Of a DNA stretch of 64,000 bases, positions 26,838-35,766 are shown piece after piece (position 1 is the first letter of the stretch; each line of letters starts with the position of its first letter). The DNA is from CAZPHU01 sp964419255. Its GTDB lineage: Bacteria > Fibrobacterota > Chitinivibrionia > Chitinivibrionales > CAYFVL01. Location of the stretch: assembly GCA_964419255.1 (NCBI GenBank), contig CAYQOU010000015.1, positions 1-64,000 on the forward strand. Direction: 5' to 3'. The notes under the pieces are model-generated. The model searched no databases. It was not told the origin of the DNA and saw only the letters and a list, made by a program, of their open reading frames with translations. The position numbers and the translations under genes are program-made.

Positions 26838-26886
26838 AGCTTTCCCCTTCGGTTAATGTGTGTCATGTAAGTTCCAAAACGGCAAT

Positions 26887-27363
26887 CTATAACTCGATTC
26901 TTTTCCCATTGCTGGTGATCCAGGTTGCGCCATCGGCCATATCAAGAAACAATGTCCGCGCAATATCACCGCCGACATGTTCCGCTGCAATCAGAACATT
27001 ATTTTTCCAGAACATCTTTCTAGCCATAACCACGTTTCTTTTACCGATGGCAAAGAAATCGTTTCTGGAAAACACCTGCGCCCCGCCGGCTATCACCACT
27101 CTCATGTTCTCCTTTTTGGCTCCGCATTTATAGGCTTCCCGAAAAAACCGAGGTATACCGACATCTGCAAACATATATGGGTTTTTCCGCGCTTTATTTT
27201 CGTCTATATTGGATTGCGGAAGCATATAATGAAGCATGCCCCCTACTCCGGCAACCGAGTCATAGATGGTAACTCCCACACATGAACCTAATGCATGGGT
27301 GACAATAATATCACCCGTGCCGGTACTCAGTTTCATATCCGAAACCCCAACAATTATTCTCAC
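26887..27363 (-). CDS. cheD: CheD receptor deamidase (copy 1)
   Basis: CheD deamidates receptor glutamines and in some bacteria binds CheC-type phosphatases. The 158-residue product has THALGSCVGVTIYD (catalytic Cys), GGMLHYMLP (catalytic His) and VVIAGGAQVF, the standard signature. GTG at 27363 is the start, with AGGA 7 bases upstream. This copy carries a longer C-terminus (TRTLFLDMADGATWI-like) than copy 2 at 28602-29159. Two different CheD proteins in one cluster with a single receptor is unusual. Confidence 0.93.
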   Translation of the reverse strand: MRIIVGVSDMKLSTGTGDIIVTHALGSCVGVTIYDSVAGVGGMLHYMLPQSNIDENKARKNPYMFADVGIPRFFREAYKCGAKKENMRVVIAGGAQVFSRNDFFAIGKRNVVMARKMFWKNNVLIAAEHVGGDIARTLFLDMADGATWITSNGKRIEL

Positions 27364-27424
27364 ATCCTCATCCTATTATGCGTGATGTATACTTTTTTTC
27401 ACAAACGCACGGCTCGACTTTACA

Positions 27425-27754
27425 CTACTTAATTAATTGTGCCGATACCACTGTTAAGTTTTCACGAATTTTGTCGATATTGTTCGCGGCACGAATACTC
27501 GCCTGCAATATGGCAGATATCCTTTGTTCAAGTTTCGGATCCCGTGTATACCCCCGGTTTTTGTTTGACAAATCGATTAATTCGGCATAGCCCGATATAG
27601 CCCCGAGCATATTGTTACAATCATGCGCAAGCCTGGAGAGGTGATTTAATCTTTCGCCTATCTGCATTTCTTTTTCATCCTGCCGCACCGTTTCTTCGGC
27701 CTGTTTTGTACCTGGCCAATGGCCCGTAGTTTTTTTGTCTTCCTCTGCTCTCAT
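27425..27754 (-). CDS. Orphan histidine-kinase DHp-like domain
   Basis: A 109-residue protein with a histidine-kinase dimerisation/phospho-acceptor (HisKA-type) helix: LSRLAHDCNNMLGAISGYAEL, with His44 at the acceptor position, followed by a second helix (ISAILQASIRAANNIDKIREN). There is no ATPase domain; the protein ends directly after the helical hairpin. GGAAGG lies 5 bases before the ATG and cheR ends only 14 bases upstream, so it is translated as its own product. It could serve as a histidine phosphotransfer intermediate, an adaptor dimerising a partner kinase, or a decoy. The neighbours (CheR, CheD, receivers) place it in the phosphorelay. The fold assignment rests on one motif. Confidence 0.75.
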   Translation of the reverse strand: MRAEEDKKTTGHWPGTKQAEETVRQDEKEMQIGERLNHLSRLAHDCNNMLGAISGYAELIDLSNKNRGYTRDPKLEQRISAILQASIRAANNIDKIRENLTVVSAQLIK

Positions 27755-27768
27755 GTGTGCCTTCCCGT

Positions 27769-28623
27769 CTATTTTTTTATGTATATCGATGGTTTTACCA
27801 GTTTAAACCCGCTCAGCATGCCGGTGAGGCTTTCCGCATGCCCAACGAAAAGAAACCCCCCGGGTTTTACAAGTCGAAAAAACTCTTCCAGAAGCCGCTT
27901 TCGGACCGGATTATCGAAATAAATCATGACATTTCTGCAAAAAACAGCATCCATCGGGCCGCGCATCGGAAAAGGGGTAACAGATAGATTGAGTCGCTTG
28001 TATAATATCATCGAACGGAGCGAGTCTTTTATTCGAAATTTTTGGCCTTCATCAGATCTCGTAACGGTAAAATATTTCTCTCTCAGTGACCGACTGACCG
28101 TCTTAACTTTTTCCTCCGGATACTCCCCCTGCACGGCCTTATTGAGTATTCGGGTGGAAATATCGGTTGCCAGGATTCTTACATCGACAGGATATCCCTC
28201 TGTGGCCTTGCTGAGAACCATTGCCATCGTGTATGGCTCTTCACCGCTGGAGCACGCGGCCGACCAGAACCGAAAACGGGTCTGTCCCTTCTGAACCCAG
28301 ATTTTCATCTGTTCCGATAAAAAATCAAAATGAGCAGCCTCACGAAAGAAACTGGTTACGTTGGTCGCTATTGCATCCAACAGCTGGACGATCTCCTCCC
28401 CGGTTTTGTCATTGACAAGATGCTCAAGATAGTGACCATAGTCAGAGATACTCAGTGCCCGCATTCGCTTCCCCAGACGTGCCGATACAAGCGCCTGCTT
28501 TCCATCATTAAGCGCAATTCCCGCCTTTTCATACACTATATTACGTATGGTATCGAATGTCTTTTTGTCCATAGTATTCGCTGCGGATGCAGCCACTCCT
28601 TTCACCAGACCACTGACGGCCAA
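27769..28623 (-). CDS. cheR: Chemotaxis receptor methyltransferase
   Basis: CheR transfers methyl groups from S-adenosylmethionine to receptor glutamates. The product has the N-terminal helical domain (FDTIRNIVYEKAGIALNDGK, GKRMRAL) and the SAM domain with RFWSAACSSGEEPYTMAM, ILATDIS, DAVFCRNVMIYF and GGFLFVGHAESL, all diagnostic. The outer start (TTG 28623) overlaps cheD copy 2 by 22 bases; ATG 28572, directly before the domain, is the alternative. Neither has an ideal ribosome site, which suggests translational coupling to cheD. It lacks the beta-subdomain deletion that would mark TPR-linked CheR variants. Confidence 0.93.
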   Translation of the reverse strand: MAVSGLVKGVAASAANTMDKKTFDTIRNIVYEKAGIALNDGKQALVSARLGKRMRALSISDYGHYLEHLVNDKTGEEIVQLLDAIATNVTSFFREAAHFDFLSEQMKIWVQKGQTRFRFWSAACSSGEEPYTMAMVLSKATEGYPVDVRILATDISTRILNKAVQGEYPEEKVKTVSRSLREKYFTVTRSDEGQKFRIKDSLRSMILYKRLNLSVTPFPMRGPMDAVFCRNVMIYFDNPVRKRLLEEFFRLVKPGGFLFVGHAESLTGMLSGFKLVKPSIYIKK

Positions 28624-29159
28624 TCCTGCGCCCGCAGCGAATGCACTTTCAGTACGGCCACGTGTCCACTTTGCGTATCAAACAAGATCTTCCTGCCAAG
28701 CATCCCACCGACATCCTGTGAGACTAATGGTATGGAATGCCTGTCCAGATATGATCGCGCAACGTCAATGTTTTCTTCACCGATGTTTCGCCCCCGAGCC
28801 CCCTTTGGAAAACTGCCCCCAAAAAGTTGTGCCACGATATCTTCCCGCGCGCACCCTTCCTCATACATTAACCGCAGAAGTGCAACCATCGATGCGTTGC
28901 CGTAGCGTGGTGTTGCTTCTCTGGGATTGTCGGTGCGCGGATACATGAAATGATTCATCGATCCGCATTTCATCTTTGCACACCACAGGCATACCGAAAC
29001 ACAACTCCCCAGGATCGTACGAATGATGTCCGGTTCTTTACTGAGAACTATCTGCCCGGGTTCCAGTGAGAAGGTGACCGGTGGCTGAATTATGCCCCTA
29101 TTTCGACGATCCTGCATATTGCTTTTCTTGCCTTGAAAGCAGAAGAGTATTTCTCCCAC
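28602..29159 (-). CDS. cheD: CheD receptor deamidase (copy 2)
   Basis: The second CheD, 185 residues. It has RTILGSCVSVCLWC (catalytic Cys), GSMNHFMYPR (catalytic His) and AQLFGGSFP (GG loop). It differs from copy 1 by an insertion with REATPRYGNASMVALL, a segment also common in stand-alone proteobacterial CheD. The start may be GTG 29159 (GGGA five bases upstream) or ATG 29117; I cannot decide. It is separated from the receptor gene by a strong intercistronic hairpin and overlaps cheR. Confidence 0.92.
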   Translation of the reverse strand: MGEILFCFQGKKSNMQDRRNRGIIQPPVTFSLEPGQIVLSKEPDIIRTILGSCVSVCLWCAKMKCGSMNHFMYPRTDNPREATPRYGNASMVALLRLMYEEGCAREDIVAQLFGGSFPKGARGRNIGEENIDVARSYLDRHSIPLVSQDVGGMLGRKILFDTQSGHVAVLKVHSLRAQDWPSVVW

Positions 29160-29202
29160 TATATTCCCGGGCCGGCTTCATAGCGTATTTTTAGTAAAGG
29201 CA

Positions 29203-29223
29203 GGAGCCGCAATCAGCGGCTCC
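29203..29223 (-). terminator. Intercistronic hairpin between mcp and cheD
   Basis: An exact 8-base stem GGAGCCGC/GCGGCTCC with a 5-base loop lies directly after the receptor stop codon (minus strand). Only a short T-poor tail follows, so it may act as a partial terminator or as an RNA-stabilising 3' end. Either would make the receptor (and cheA/cheW) more abundant than the adaptation enzymes downstream. Confidence 0.6.
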
Positions 29224-29238
29224 CACAGGTGATAATGC

Positions 29239-31263
29239 TTAGAATTCCGACAATTCCTCATCATCATCAAACGGAATAACATCGGAGGGATTTACTACCT
29301 TCTTCTGCCCATTTTTGTTTTTTGCTTCGCTGCGATTGTTACTTATCGCAGGTTTGCGGGGCATGGTAGCGACACTGCTCTTATTTTCCAGAACCGGACG
29401 CCTTAATCCGTTTGATTTGGGTGATGCCACACTGATCGACAGCTGACCACTATGGTTGCCTCCTTCAACCAGACGTACCAGATTCTTAACTATATCGTTC
29501 ATGTTTCCAGCCTGTGCGGAAAGCTCTTCACTGGCTGACGCGGATTCTTCGGCATTTGCCGCATTGCCCTGCGTGACCTGATCCAGCTGAGCAACGGCTG
29601 TATTGACCTGTTCTATGCCCTGAGCCTGCTCGTTACTTGCCGCGGCGACTTCCTGAATCAGACCGGCAACCTTAGAGGAGCTTTCTGCTATGGATTGAAT
29701 GGATTTGCTCGTCTCATCTGCCAATCCTACGCCATTTTCGGCATTCTTTTTGGATCCCTCTATGAGAGCCGCAGTATCCTTTGCCGCCTCAGCAGCCCTC
29801 TGCGCAAGATTCCGGACTTCTTCCGCGACAACGGCAAACCCTTTGCCTGCCTCACCAGCCCGCGCAGCTTCAACAGCGGCATTAAGAGCCAGCAGGTTTG
29901 TCTGGAATGCTATTTCGTCAATATTTTTTATTATCTTTGCAGTTTCGTTAGCACTGGAGTTGATATCGCCGATGGCTTTTGTCAGACGTTCCATCGCATT
30001 CAACCCTTGTTTAACCAATTCTCCAGACTCATTTGTAAGCCCTTCGGCCTGGCGGGAGTTACCGGCGTTTTGCTTTGTCATGGAAGACATCTCTTCGAGA
30101 CTGCTGGAAATCTCTTCCAGCGATGAAGCCTGTTCGCTTGCCCCTTCCGCCATAGACTGGCTGGATGAGGAAACCTGATTGGACGCGGAGGCAACCTGCT
30201 CGGAACCCTGTGTCAAGCCATCAATTATGCCCCGAATAGGCTTTGTTATACCGCGAGTGATAAAGACGGCCAGGGAAACACCAATAAGAAGAGCAAAAAC
30301 AAGACCTACAATCATTATGGTTGAAGCTATGCCAAGTAAAGACATCGTTTGTTGACTGATCTCGGCTGTCTGGGCCATTCCTGACTCAGCGATCATTTTT
30401 ACATTTGAGAGAATTGTACCTGCTTCAGTCTCGCGCAAGTTCTGGACTTTGTCACGTTGCTCCCAAAGAGTTAGAACATTCTGCATTGCAGCCCTGTATT
30501 CATTTGCAGACTCCTGCGTTATATCTATCTGCCTCTTGTCTTCTGAATTGTATGTTATCTTCCTAAGGGCAGAAAATTTGTCATTTATGCTGTCGAAATT
30601 TGCAATAGCAGTCCGTATTAACTTGGGTTGTCTGGTTGCCTGTGCTCGCCAGTTTTCCACTCTGGTGATATTTCCATAATCAATGATATCATTTACCAAT
30701 GTAATTTTTTCTAAACGCTCACGCATCTTTACTGCACTGGCCCCCGATGACATTTCCCTTTGCATCTGTTCATTCTGACTCTCAAGAAATTCCTCGCAGG
30801 CTTTCATGTATTCGTCCGCTGCAGTTTGAAGTACAATGCGCTCTTCTCCCATTCTTTTGTTTAAATCATATGTTTTTTTGGCATGGTTTTCATATAGAGT
30901 AACCGATTCTTCTATTTCGTCCACTGAACCTTTTAACTTTACCAGATTCCTTGATTTATCTGCAAGCACTTTTGCATCTTCAAGGGCTTCTTTTACTCTT
31001 TCCATACTCATTTGAGCTTCTTCATAATATTGTTCTTCCTCACTGAAAGCATACCCCCGAATTGCATACATTGTGGACTGCGAATTCCTCTCCATTTGCC
31101 CGGACAAATCTACTTCCGGCATATGTTCATTAGCTAACCTGTCAGTCTGAGAACTAACCCTTGTCATGTTCCATACCGCCAGACTTCCCAAAATAATTGC
31201 AATCAGAATTAGTGCTCCAAAACCGGTACCGATTTTCGCGCCAAGACTCATGTTTTTAAACAT
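29239..31263 (-). CDS. Methyl-accepting chemotaxis protein
   Basis: The only receptor in the window, 674 residues. It has a membrane helix near residues 10-30, a helical periplasmic sensor of about 270 residues (four-helix-bundle type, with SGQMERNSQSTMYAIRGYA), a second membrane helix near 310-335, HAMP (TRGITKPIRGIIDGL), then the cytoplasmic coiled coil with hairpin tip EIAFQTNLLALNAAVEAARA. Methylation-type segments with paired Glu/Gln occur before and after (SASNQVSSSSQSMAEGASEQA; QEVAAASNEQAQGIEQV). The C-terminal 60 residues are a flexible tail ending in acidic DDDEELSEF and not the enterobacterial pentapeptide. AAGGAG precedes the ATG. Ligand unknown. Confidence 0.95.
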   Translation of the reverse strand: MFKNMSLGAKIGTGFGALILIAIILGSLAVWNMTRVSSQTDRLANEHMPEVDLSGQMERNSQSTMYAIRGYAFSEEEQYYEEAQMSMERVKEALEDAKVLADKSRNLVKLKGSVDEIEESVTLYENHAKKTYDLNKRMGEERIVLQTAADEYMKACEEFLESQNEQMQREMSSGASAVKMRERLEKITLVNDIIDYGNITRVENWRAQATRQPKLIRTAIANFDSINDKFSALRKITYNSEDKRQIDITQESANEYRAAMQNVLTLWEQRDKVQNLRETEAGTILSNVKMIAESGMAQTAEISQQTMSLLGIASTIMIVGLVFALLIGVSLAVFITRGITKPIRGIIDGLTQGSEQVASASNQVSSSSQSMAEGASEQASSLEEISSSLEEMSSMTKQNAGNSRQAEGLTNESGELVKQGLNAMERLTKAIGDINSSANETAKIIKNIDEIAFQTNLLALNAAVEAARAGEAGKGFAVVAEEVRNLAQRAAEAAKDTAALIEGSKKNAENGVGLADETSKSIQSIAESSSKVAGLIQEVAAASNEQAQGIEQVNTAVAQLDQVTQGNAANAEESASASEELSAQAGNMNDIVKNLVRLVEGGNHSGQLSISVASPKSNGLRRPVLENKSSVATMPRKPAISNNRSEAKNKNGQKKVVNPSDVIPFDDDEELSEF

Positions 31264-31278
31264 TCTCTCTACTCCTTT

Positions 31279-31806
31279 TTATTGTGCAATCTTTGCAAGT
31301 GAATTAATATCCGTCTCGGAAAGAACTTTGTTTATGTCAAGCAGCATCTTTACATTATCCCCGACTTTGCCCATTCCCATAATAAACTCCATGTTGGTGG
31401 TTTCACCGAATACGGGGGTATCTTCTATACTCCCCGCGTCTATATCCAGCACCTCTTTTACCTCATCGATAATTATTCCCATAGTAACGGCATGGCCATT
31501 GTCCTCTATCTGAACCACGATTATACATGTTTTTTCCGTGTCCTCATGATGCTGCATACCAAATTTTCGTCTAAGTTCGACGACCGGTATCACCTTTCCC
31601 CGCAGATTAATGACCCCTCTGACATATTCTGGTGTTTTCGGAACATGTGTAACCTCCTGCATCTGAATAATTTCCTGTACCTTCAGTATTTCAAGTCCAT
31701 ACTCCTCCTCACCAAGCTTGAACGTGAGATATTTGCCGGCAAGCCTCTCCCCGATTTCCGTTGTTTTCTTCTCGGAAACCGCGCCTTCTTCCAGTAATTC
31801 CGCCAT
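31279..31806 (-). CDS. cheW: CheW coupling protein
   Basis: A CheW scaffold protein of 175 residues linking the receptor to CheA. Diagnostic segments are KYLTFKLGEEEYGLEILKVQEI, VTHVPKTPEYVRGVINLRGKVIPVVELR (shown here in part), and the C-terminal DDTPVFG-like VKEVLDI...FIMGMGKV. The first 22 residues are an extra acidic tail. GGAGGA lies a few bases before the ATG, and only 15 bases separate it from the receptor gene downstream. This is the only CheW in the cluster. Confidence 0.95.
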   Translation of the reverse strand: MAELLEEGAVSEKKTTEIGERLAGKYLTFKLGEEEYGLEILKVQEIIQMQEVTHVPKTPEYVRGVINLRGKVIPVVELRRKFGMQHHEDTEKTCIIVVQIEDNGHAVTMGIIIDEVKEVLDIDAGSIEDTPVFGETTNMEFIMGMGKVGDNVKMLLDINKVLSETDINSLAKIAQ

Positions 31807-31854
31807 TCGTTCCTCCTGTGTATATTGTAAGGTGTTTCTTTTTTTATTAAAAAT

Positions 31855-34455
31855 TCAGAAAGTTGTGCTGATTGTCATTTCATTAGCCATTTTTATTATT
31901 CCACCGATGTCGACTATGAGACTAACGGTACCATCGTTCATTATCGCCCCCCCAGTGATTCCCTGTACATCACCTACGCCCTCTCCAAGGCTTTTTATGA
32001 CCACTTGCTGCTGGTCAAGAATCTCATTGACAAGTAACCCGGCTTTTCTCCCCATAACATCTTCTACAATCAAAACGATTCCGTCCGTGGGTTGCAAGGC
32101 ATTACTCGCACTGTCATCAAAAACCGCACCTAAACGGATTAACCGTATCAGCTCTCCTCGAACTTTAACCATTTCCCCTCTTTGCGCAACCGTTTCGAGC
32201 TGTCCGACCTTGGGCCTGAGCGACTCGATAATTGACAGCGTCGGCACGATATATCGCTGCTGTCCCAGTCTGATAATCATACCATTTATTATCGCTAATG
32301 TCAGCGGCAAACGAATTGTAAACAACGTACCCTTTCCCTTTTCAGACTGGATATCCACCGATCCTCTAAGCATTTCGATGTTCCGTTTAACAACATCCAT
32401 CCCCACACCTCTGCCCGATATATCAGTTACCTTCTGAGCGGTCGAGAAGCCCGGCATGAACACAAACTGCAGAATTTCCTTATCCGAATAGTTCTCGCCC
32501 TCTTTGCATATCCCATTAGCTATGGCCTTTTTCAGAATAACATCAGAATCCATCCCCTTACCGTCATCCTCAATTTCGATAAACACATTGCCGGCCTTGT
32601 GATACGCACGAAGGGTAACGGTGGCTTTTGGTGACTTACCGGCTGCCTGCCGGTCCTGAAGAGTTTCTACCCCATGATCCAGCGCATTTCTTATCATGTG
32701 AATAAGAGGATCTCCGATGTTTTCCACCACTGATTTGTCCAGTTCGGTATCCTCCCCTTCTGTAACAAATTCGATGTCCTTACCAAATTTCCTGGATAGA
32801 TCCCTGACCAGACGTGCCATCTTCTGAAATGTTCCTTTTATGCTAACCATTCGCAGCGACATTGACAATTCCTGAATCTGACGCATAATCTGGGTGGCCC
32901 GGGCTATTTTCTTACCCAGACCTAAGTCATTTACATCGTCCATTGCCTTATCTGAATACACCATCGATTGCGCAATAACAGCCTCTCCGATACTGTCTAT
33001 CAGTTGGTCGAGACGCTGAACGGGAACCCGAATCGTCTCTTCGAGATTCTTGTGCTGCTGTCCGGCTCTCTGGCTTGCAAGGGCACTCGCAATAGAGCGA
33101 GATTGCACCTTTTTCTGGGAAAGGAGGATTTCTCCAATTTTCCTCGCATCTCCCCCCTTTTGGGTCAGCAACGCATTTTCAACATCCTCCGCGTTTGCCT
33201 TTCCCCGCCTGATGAGAATCTCGCCCAAGCGGCCATTTTCCGCTGGAATCGACTCTCCGCTGAGTGTCTCAGGTGCGGACAGTCTATCACACAGTTTCTG
33301 CACGTTTGCGGGCCTGTCGCGAGACTCTCCATTCATCTGCGCCTCTACAATATCCACCAGAGTTCGAAGAGTATCCATAGATTCCAGAAGCAAATCTACA
33401 TGGGCAGGCGATAAGATCAGACTGTCTTTGCGAGCCAGATCCATCACATGTTCTATACTATGCGACAAATGACTTATCTCCGAAAGACCCAAAAAACCCG
33501 CAACTCCCTTGATCGTATGACATGCCCTGAAAATGGTGTTCATCTTATCGTGGTCGTGTGGATCATTTTCCAATTCCAGTACCATCGGCTCGGCCGCATC
33601 CAGATGCTCTCTGCTTTCCGCAACAAAATCTCCCATCAGGGATGGATCGCCGTCAAAAGCATTGCCACCGGATTTTGGCATTATTTCCCTATCCTCTTTT
33701 TGTTCATCCTCCAGCGATTCTTCATGTAAAGGCTCTTCGCTGCCCGGTTTGGGCTTCTGCAGTACGTATGCCTTTTCAGCTTCAGTAATCTCACTCTGTT
33801 TACCCGAGGATAAAAGAAGAAATTTGGAAGACAGGAGATCTTTTAAACGCAACGCCATGTCGGCTGAGAACAGATTGGCGGCCAAGTATTCTTCAACCTC
33901 ATGAATAAATTTTGAGAATACATTCAGACCAAGAACACCGAACTCACCTTTCCACGTGTGCAGAATACGCTGAATCATCTGTCTGGCTTCCGTATCCCCT
34001 TTTTCAAGATTAAGGGCACATCCTTCGAAATCCTCAAGCACAGTCTGCTGCTGAGAGACGAAACGAGATACCATTTCCTCCATCCCATCTTCATCGGCGG
34101 ATTGATTATCAGGCGTATACTCTTTTACATCCCCGTTCTTTTCATCCGAACTCTCACCTTCGATCCCACTAAACATCAACAGCTCTTCAAGCGCTGCATT
34201 GGTAGCCTCGATGCTCTGACCCAATTTTTCAACGCCGTTTTCGAAAGGAGTTTCATCCATGATGATATGTTGGACCAAAAGCCCGCTACGTGCCGCTTGA
34301 CTCTTCAGCGCCCGTGGTATATCTGATATGGAAGCGATATCTTCATAGTGCTGCATGATATCGGTTAACAGTGACAGATCACTTTTATTAACAAGTGGAT
34401 ATTTTGCCGCAACGGCATTCATTAAAGCAGCAACCCGTTCTAAACTGTCATCCAT
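31855..34455 (-). CDS. cheA: CheA histidine kinase with two Hpt domains
   Basis: An 866-residue chemotaxis kinase with an enlarged N-terminus. Residues 1-100 are a helical region of unknown type. A first Hpt domain has His166 in ILHTWKGEFGVLGL, and a second has His313 in ACHTIKGVAGFLGL. Residues about 405-465 form two LGEIL(I/L)..G/K repeats (RLGEILIRRGKA, KIGEILLSQKKV), like the helical module found at the start of type II/IV secretion ATPases. Then come the dimerisation helices, the ATPase (N-box HMIRNALDHGVE, G-boxes EDDGKGMD and GRGVGMDVVK) and the CheW-like P5 domain. All catalytic residues are intact. GGGAG precedes the ATG. Two phospho-acceptor histidines suit a cluster with many receivers. 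Confidence 0.95.
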   Translation of the reverse strand: MDDSLERVAALMNAVAAKYPLVNKSDLSLLTDIMQHYEDIASISDIPRALKSQAARSGLLVQHIIMDETPFENGVEKLGQSIEATNAALEELLMFSGIEGESSDEKNGDVKEYTPDNQSADEDGMEEMVSRFVSQQQTVLEDFEGCALNLEKGDTEARQMIQRILHTWKGEFGVLGLNVFSKFIHEVEEYLAANLFSADMALRLKDLLSSKFLLLSSGKQSEITEAEKAYVLQKPKPGSEEPLHEESLEDEQKEDREIMPKSGGNAFDGDPSLMGDFVAESREHLDAAEPMVLELENDPHDHDKMNTIFRACHTIKGVAGFLGLSEISHLSHSIEHVMDLARKDSLILSPAHVDLLLESMDTLRTLVDIVEAQMNGESRDRPANVQKLCDRLSAPETLSGESIPAENGRLGEILIRRGKANAEDVENALLTQKGGDARKIGEILLSQKKVQSRSIASALASQRAGQQHKNLEETIRVPVQRLDQLIDSIGEAVIAQSMVYSDKAMDDVNDLGLGKKIARATQIMRQIQELSMSLRMVSIKGTFQKMARLVRDLSRKFGKDIEFVTEGEDTELDKSVVENIGDPLIHMIRNALDHGVETLQDRQAAGKSPKATVTLRAYHKAGNVFIEIEDDGKGMDSDVILKKAIANGICKEGENYSDKEILQFVFMPGFSTAQKVTDISGRGVGMDVVKRNIEMLRGSVDIQSEKGKGTLFTIRLPLTLAIINGMIIRLGQQRYIVPTLSIIESLRPKVGQLETVAQRGEMVKVRGELIRLIRLGAVFDDSASNALQPTDGIVLIVEDVMGRKAGLLVNEILDQQQVVIKSLGEGVGDVQGITGGAIMNDGTVSLIVDIGGIIKMANEMTISTTF

Positions 34456-34479
34456 TATTTACTGCTCCCTTACAGTGTT

Positions 34480-34902
34480 TTAGTAATTTTCTTTTTGTGT
34501 ATGTGATGTAAGCCCAAATGATTCATACCACCTGTCTACCCGCTCAACAGCCGATTTGACAATATTCAAAAGGATAGAAATATCTGTAAAAGGTTTGGTG
34601 ATATAATCGAATGCGCCGGCTTCGATGCACTCAACCACATGTTCCATTTTTGAAAATGCTGTCATGACAATGATATTACACAGAGGGTTTATTTTTTTTA
34701 TCTCCTTTATCACCTCATTCCCCTGCATTTGAGGCATGAGAACATCGACAAGAACGATATTTGTTTTATGTGCATGATACTGTTTAACTGCTTCAACCGG
34801 ATTGGTAAAGCCGACGGTTTCAATTCCAACTCGTTTGAAGATTGTATCCAGGGATCGAATTATTACCTCCTCATCATCCACAATCATTACCTTTGGTGCC
34901 AT
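34480..34902 (-). CDS. CheY-like response regulator
   Basis: A single receiver of 140 residues: MIVDDEE, Asp53 in VLVDVLMPQMQGNE, Thr in VMTAFSK, Lys in ITKPF. The C-terminal 20 residues extend past the fold (DRWYESFGLTSHTQKENY) and may form a docking tail. A GGAGG site precedes the ATG. It lies 24 bases upstream of cheA and belongs to the same transcript. The TAFSKMEHVVECIEAGAFDYITKPF run is typical of receivers paired with hybrid kinases. Confidence 0.92.
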   Translation of the reverse strand: MAPKVMIVDDEEVIIRSLDTIFKRVGIETVGFTNPVEAVKQYHAHKTNIVLVDVLMPQMQGNEVIKEIKKINPLCNIIVMTAFSKMEHVVECIEAGAFDYITKPFTDISILLNIVKSAVERVDRWYESFGLTSHTQKENY

Positions 34903-34942
34903 ATTTTTTCCTCCGAAACAGGTATAACAGCTTCCGGTGAAG

Positions 34943-35317
34943 CTACAATGCTTTGGGTATAGCAGTAATTTTTCTATATATCGCTCCGAGATCCTTCATA
35001 TTAAACGGTTTCACCAGAAAGTATGCAGGCCCATGCTTCCTTACAGCCTGTTCGATTCCCAGCGAATTGTCCGCAGTAATAATTATTATAGGTACGGTAA
35101 TATCATATTTACGGGCCGTGGAAATTATAACATCACCCTTCATTCCTGGCAAATGGTAATCGACAACGGCCAAATCAATACGCTCCTGAAACAATGCCGC
35201 CATACAGTCATCACCACGATCAACGGCCCTTATTCTGCAGCCATAATCGTTGAACAGATTCGATAGCAATTGTCGAAAAAAGTAATCATCTTCTGCTATT
35301 AACACTTTAGTTTCCAA
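34943..35317 (-). CDS. CheY-like response regulator, TTG start
   Basis: A single receiver of 124 residues with IAEDDYFFR, Asp53 in AVVDYHLPGMKG, Thr in IITADNS and Lys in LVKPF. The start codon is TTG (35317), supported by AAAGG five bases upstream and by the domain beginning immediately. It is the first gene of the minus-strand chemosensory operon, 40 bases before the next receiver. Its upstream region contains the AAACCGTAT repeats. Confidence 0.9.
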   Translation of the reverse strand: METKVLIAEDDYFFRQLLSNLFNDYGCRIRAVDRGDDCMAALFQERIDLAVVDYHLPGMKGDVIISTARKYDITVPIIIITADNSLGIEQAVRKHGPAYFLVKPFNMKDLGAIYRKITAIPKAL

Positions 35318-35766
35318 TGTACCTTTTCCTTTGATTATTTTTTTTATTTTGTTTGATAATCAAATAACATACCATCGCTTACAAGTCTTTGCCTTCACTG
35401 TCATTATGAGAAAGATTGATGATAATACAATGCTTTTAGTTTTTTCAAACCGTATACTTTCTGCTACATCTGTGTATCTTCAGCAACAACTTTTTTTGGC
35501 TCATAATGCACTATTATGCATGATTTTGCCTTCCATGCAACCCGATTATCTGTCCCGCGGAGTGTATTTATTTGTTACACATTTCCTTCAAAACATAACG
35601 ACTCAACTGGTAATCTTAATTTAAACCGTATCTGGCTCATTTTAAACCGTATACTTTTCTATACTACAAGACGGGGATAATAATTTACGTTGCTTTTCTT
35701 TCGTTATGGTTGTATTATTTTTGATATATTCTATCATGTCATTGGTGCAAAAAGGATCATTCCGAC
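35318..35766. promoter_or_regulatory. Divergent regulatory region with AAACCGTAT repeats
   Basis: These 449 AT-rich bases lie between the minus-strand chemosensory operon and the plus-strand RR-Hpt gene and hold no gene. AAACCGTATACTTT-CT occurs at 35448-35461 and again at 35643-35658, and AAACCGTATCTGG occurs at 35623-35635. All three copies are in the same orientation. The shared AAACCGTAT core makes them candidate binding sites for a regulator of one or both transcripts. The GTATAC in two copies is itself palindromic. Confidence 0.4.
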
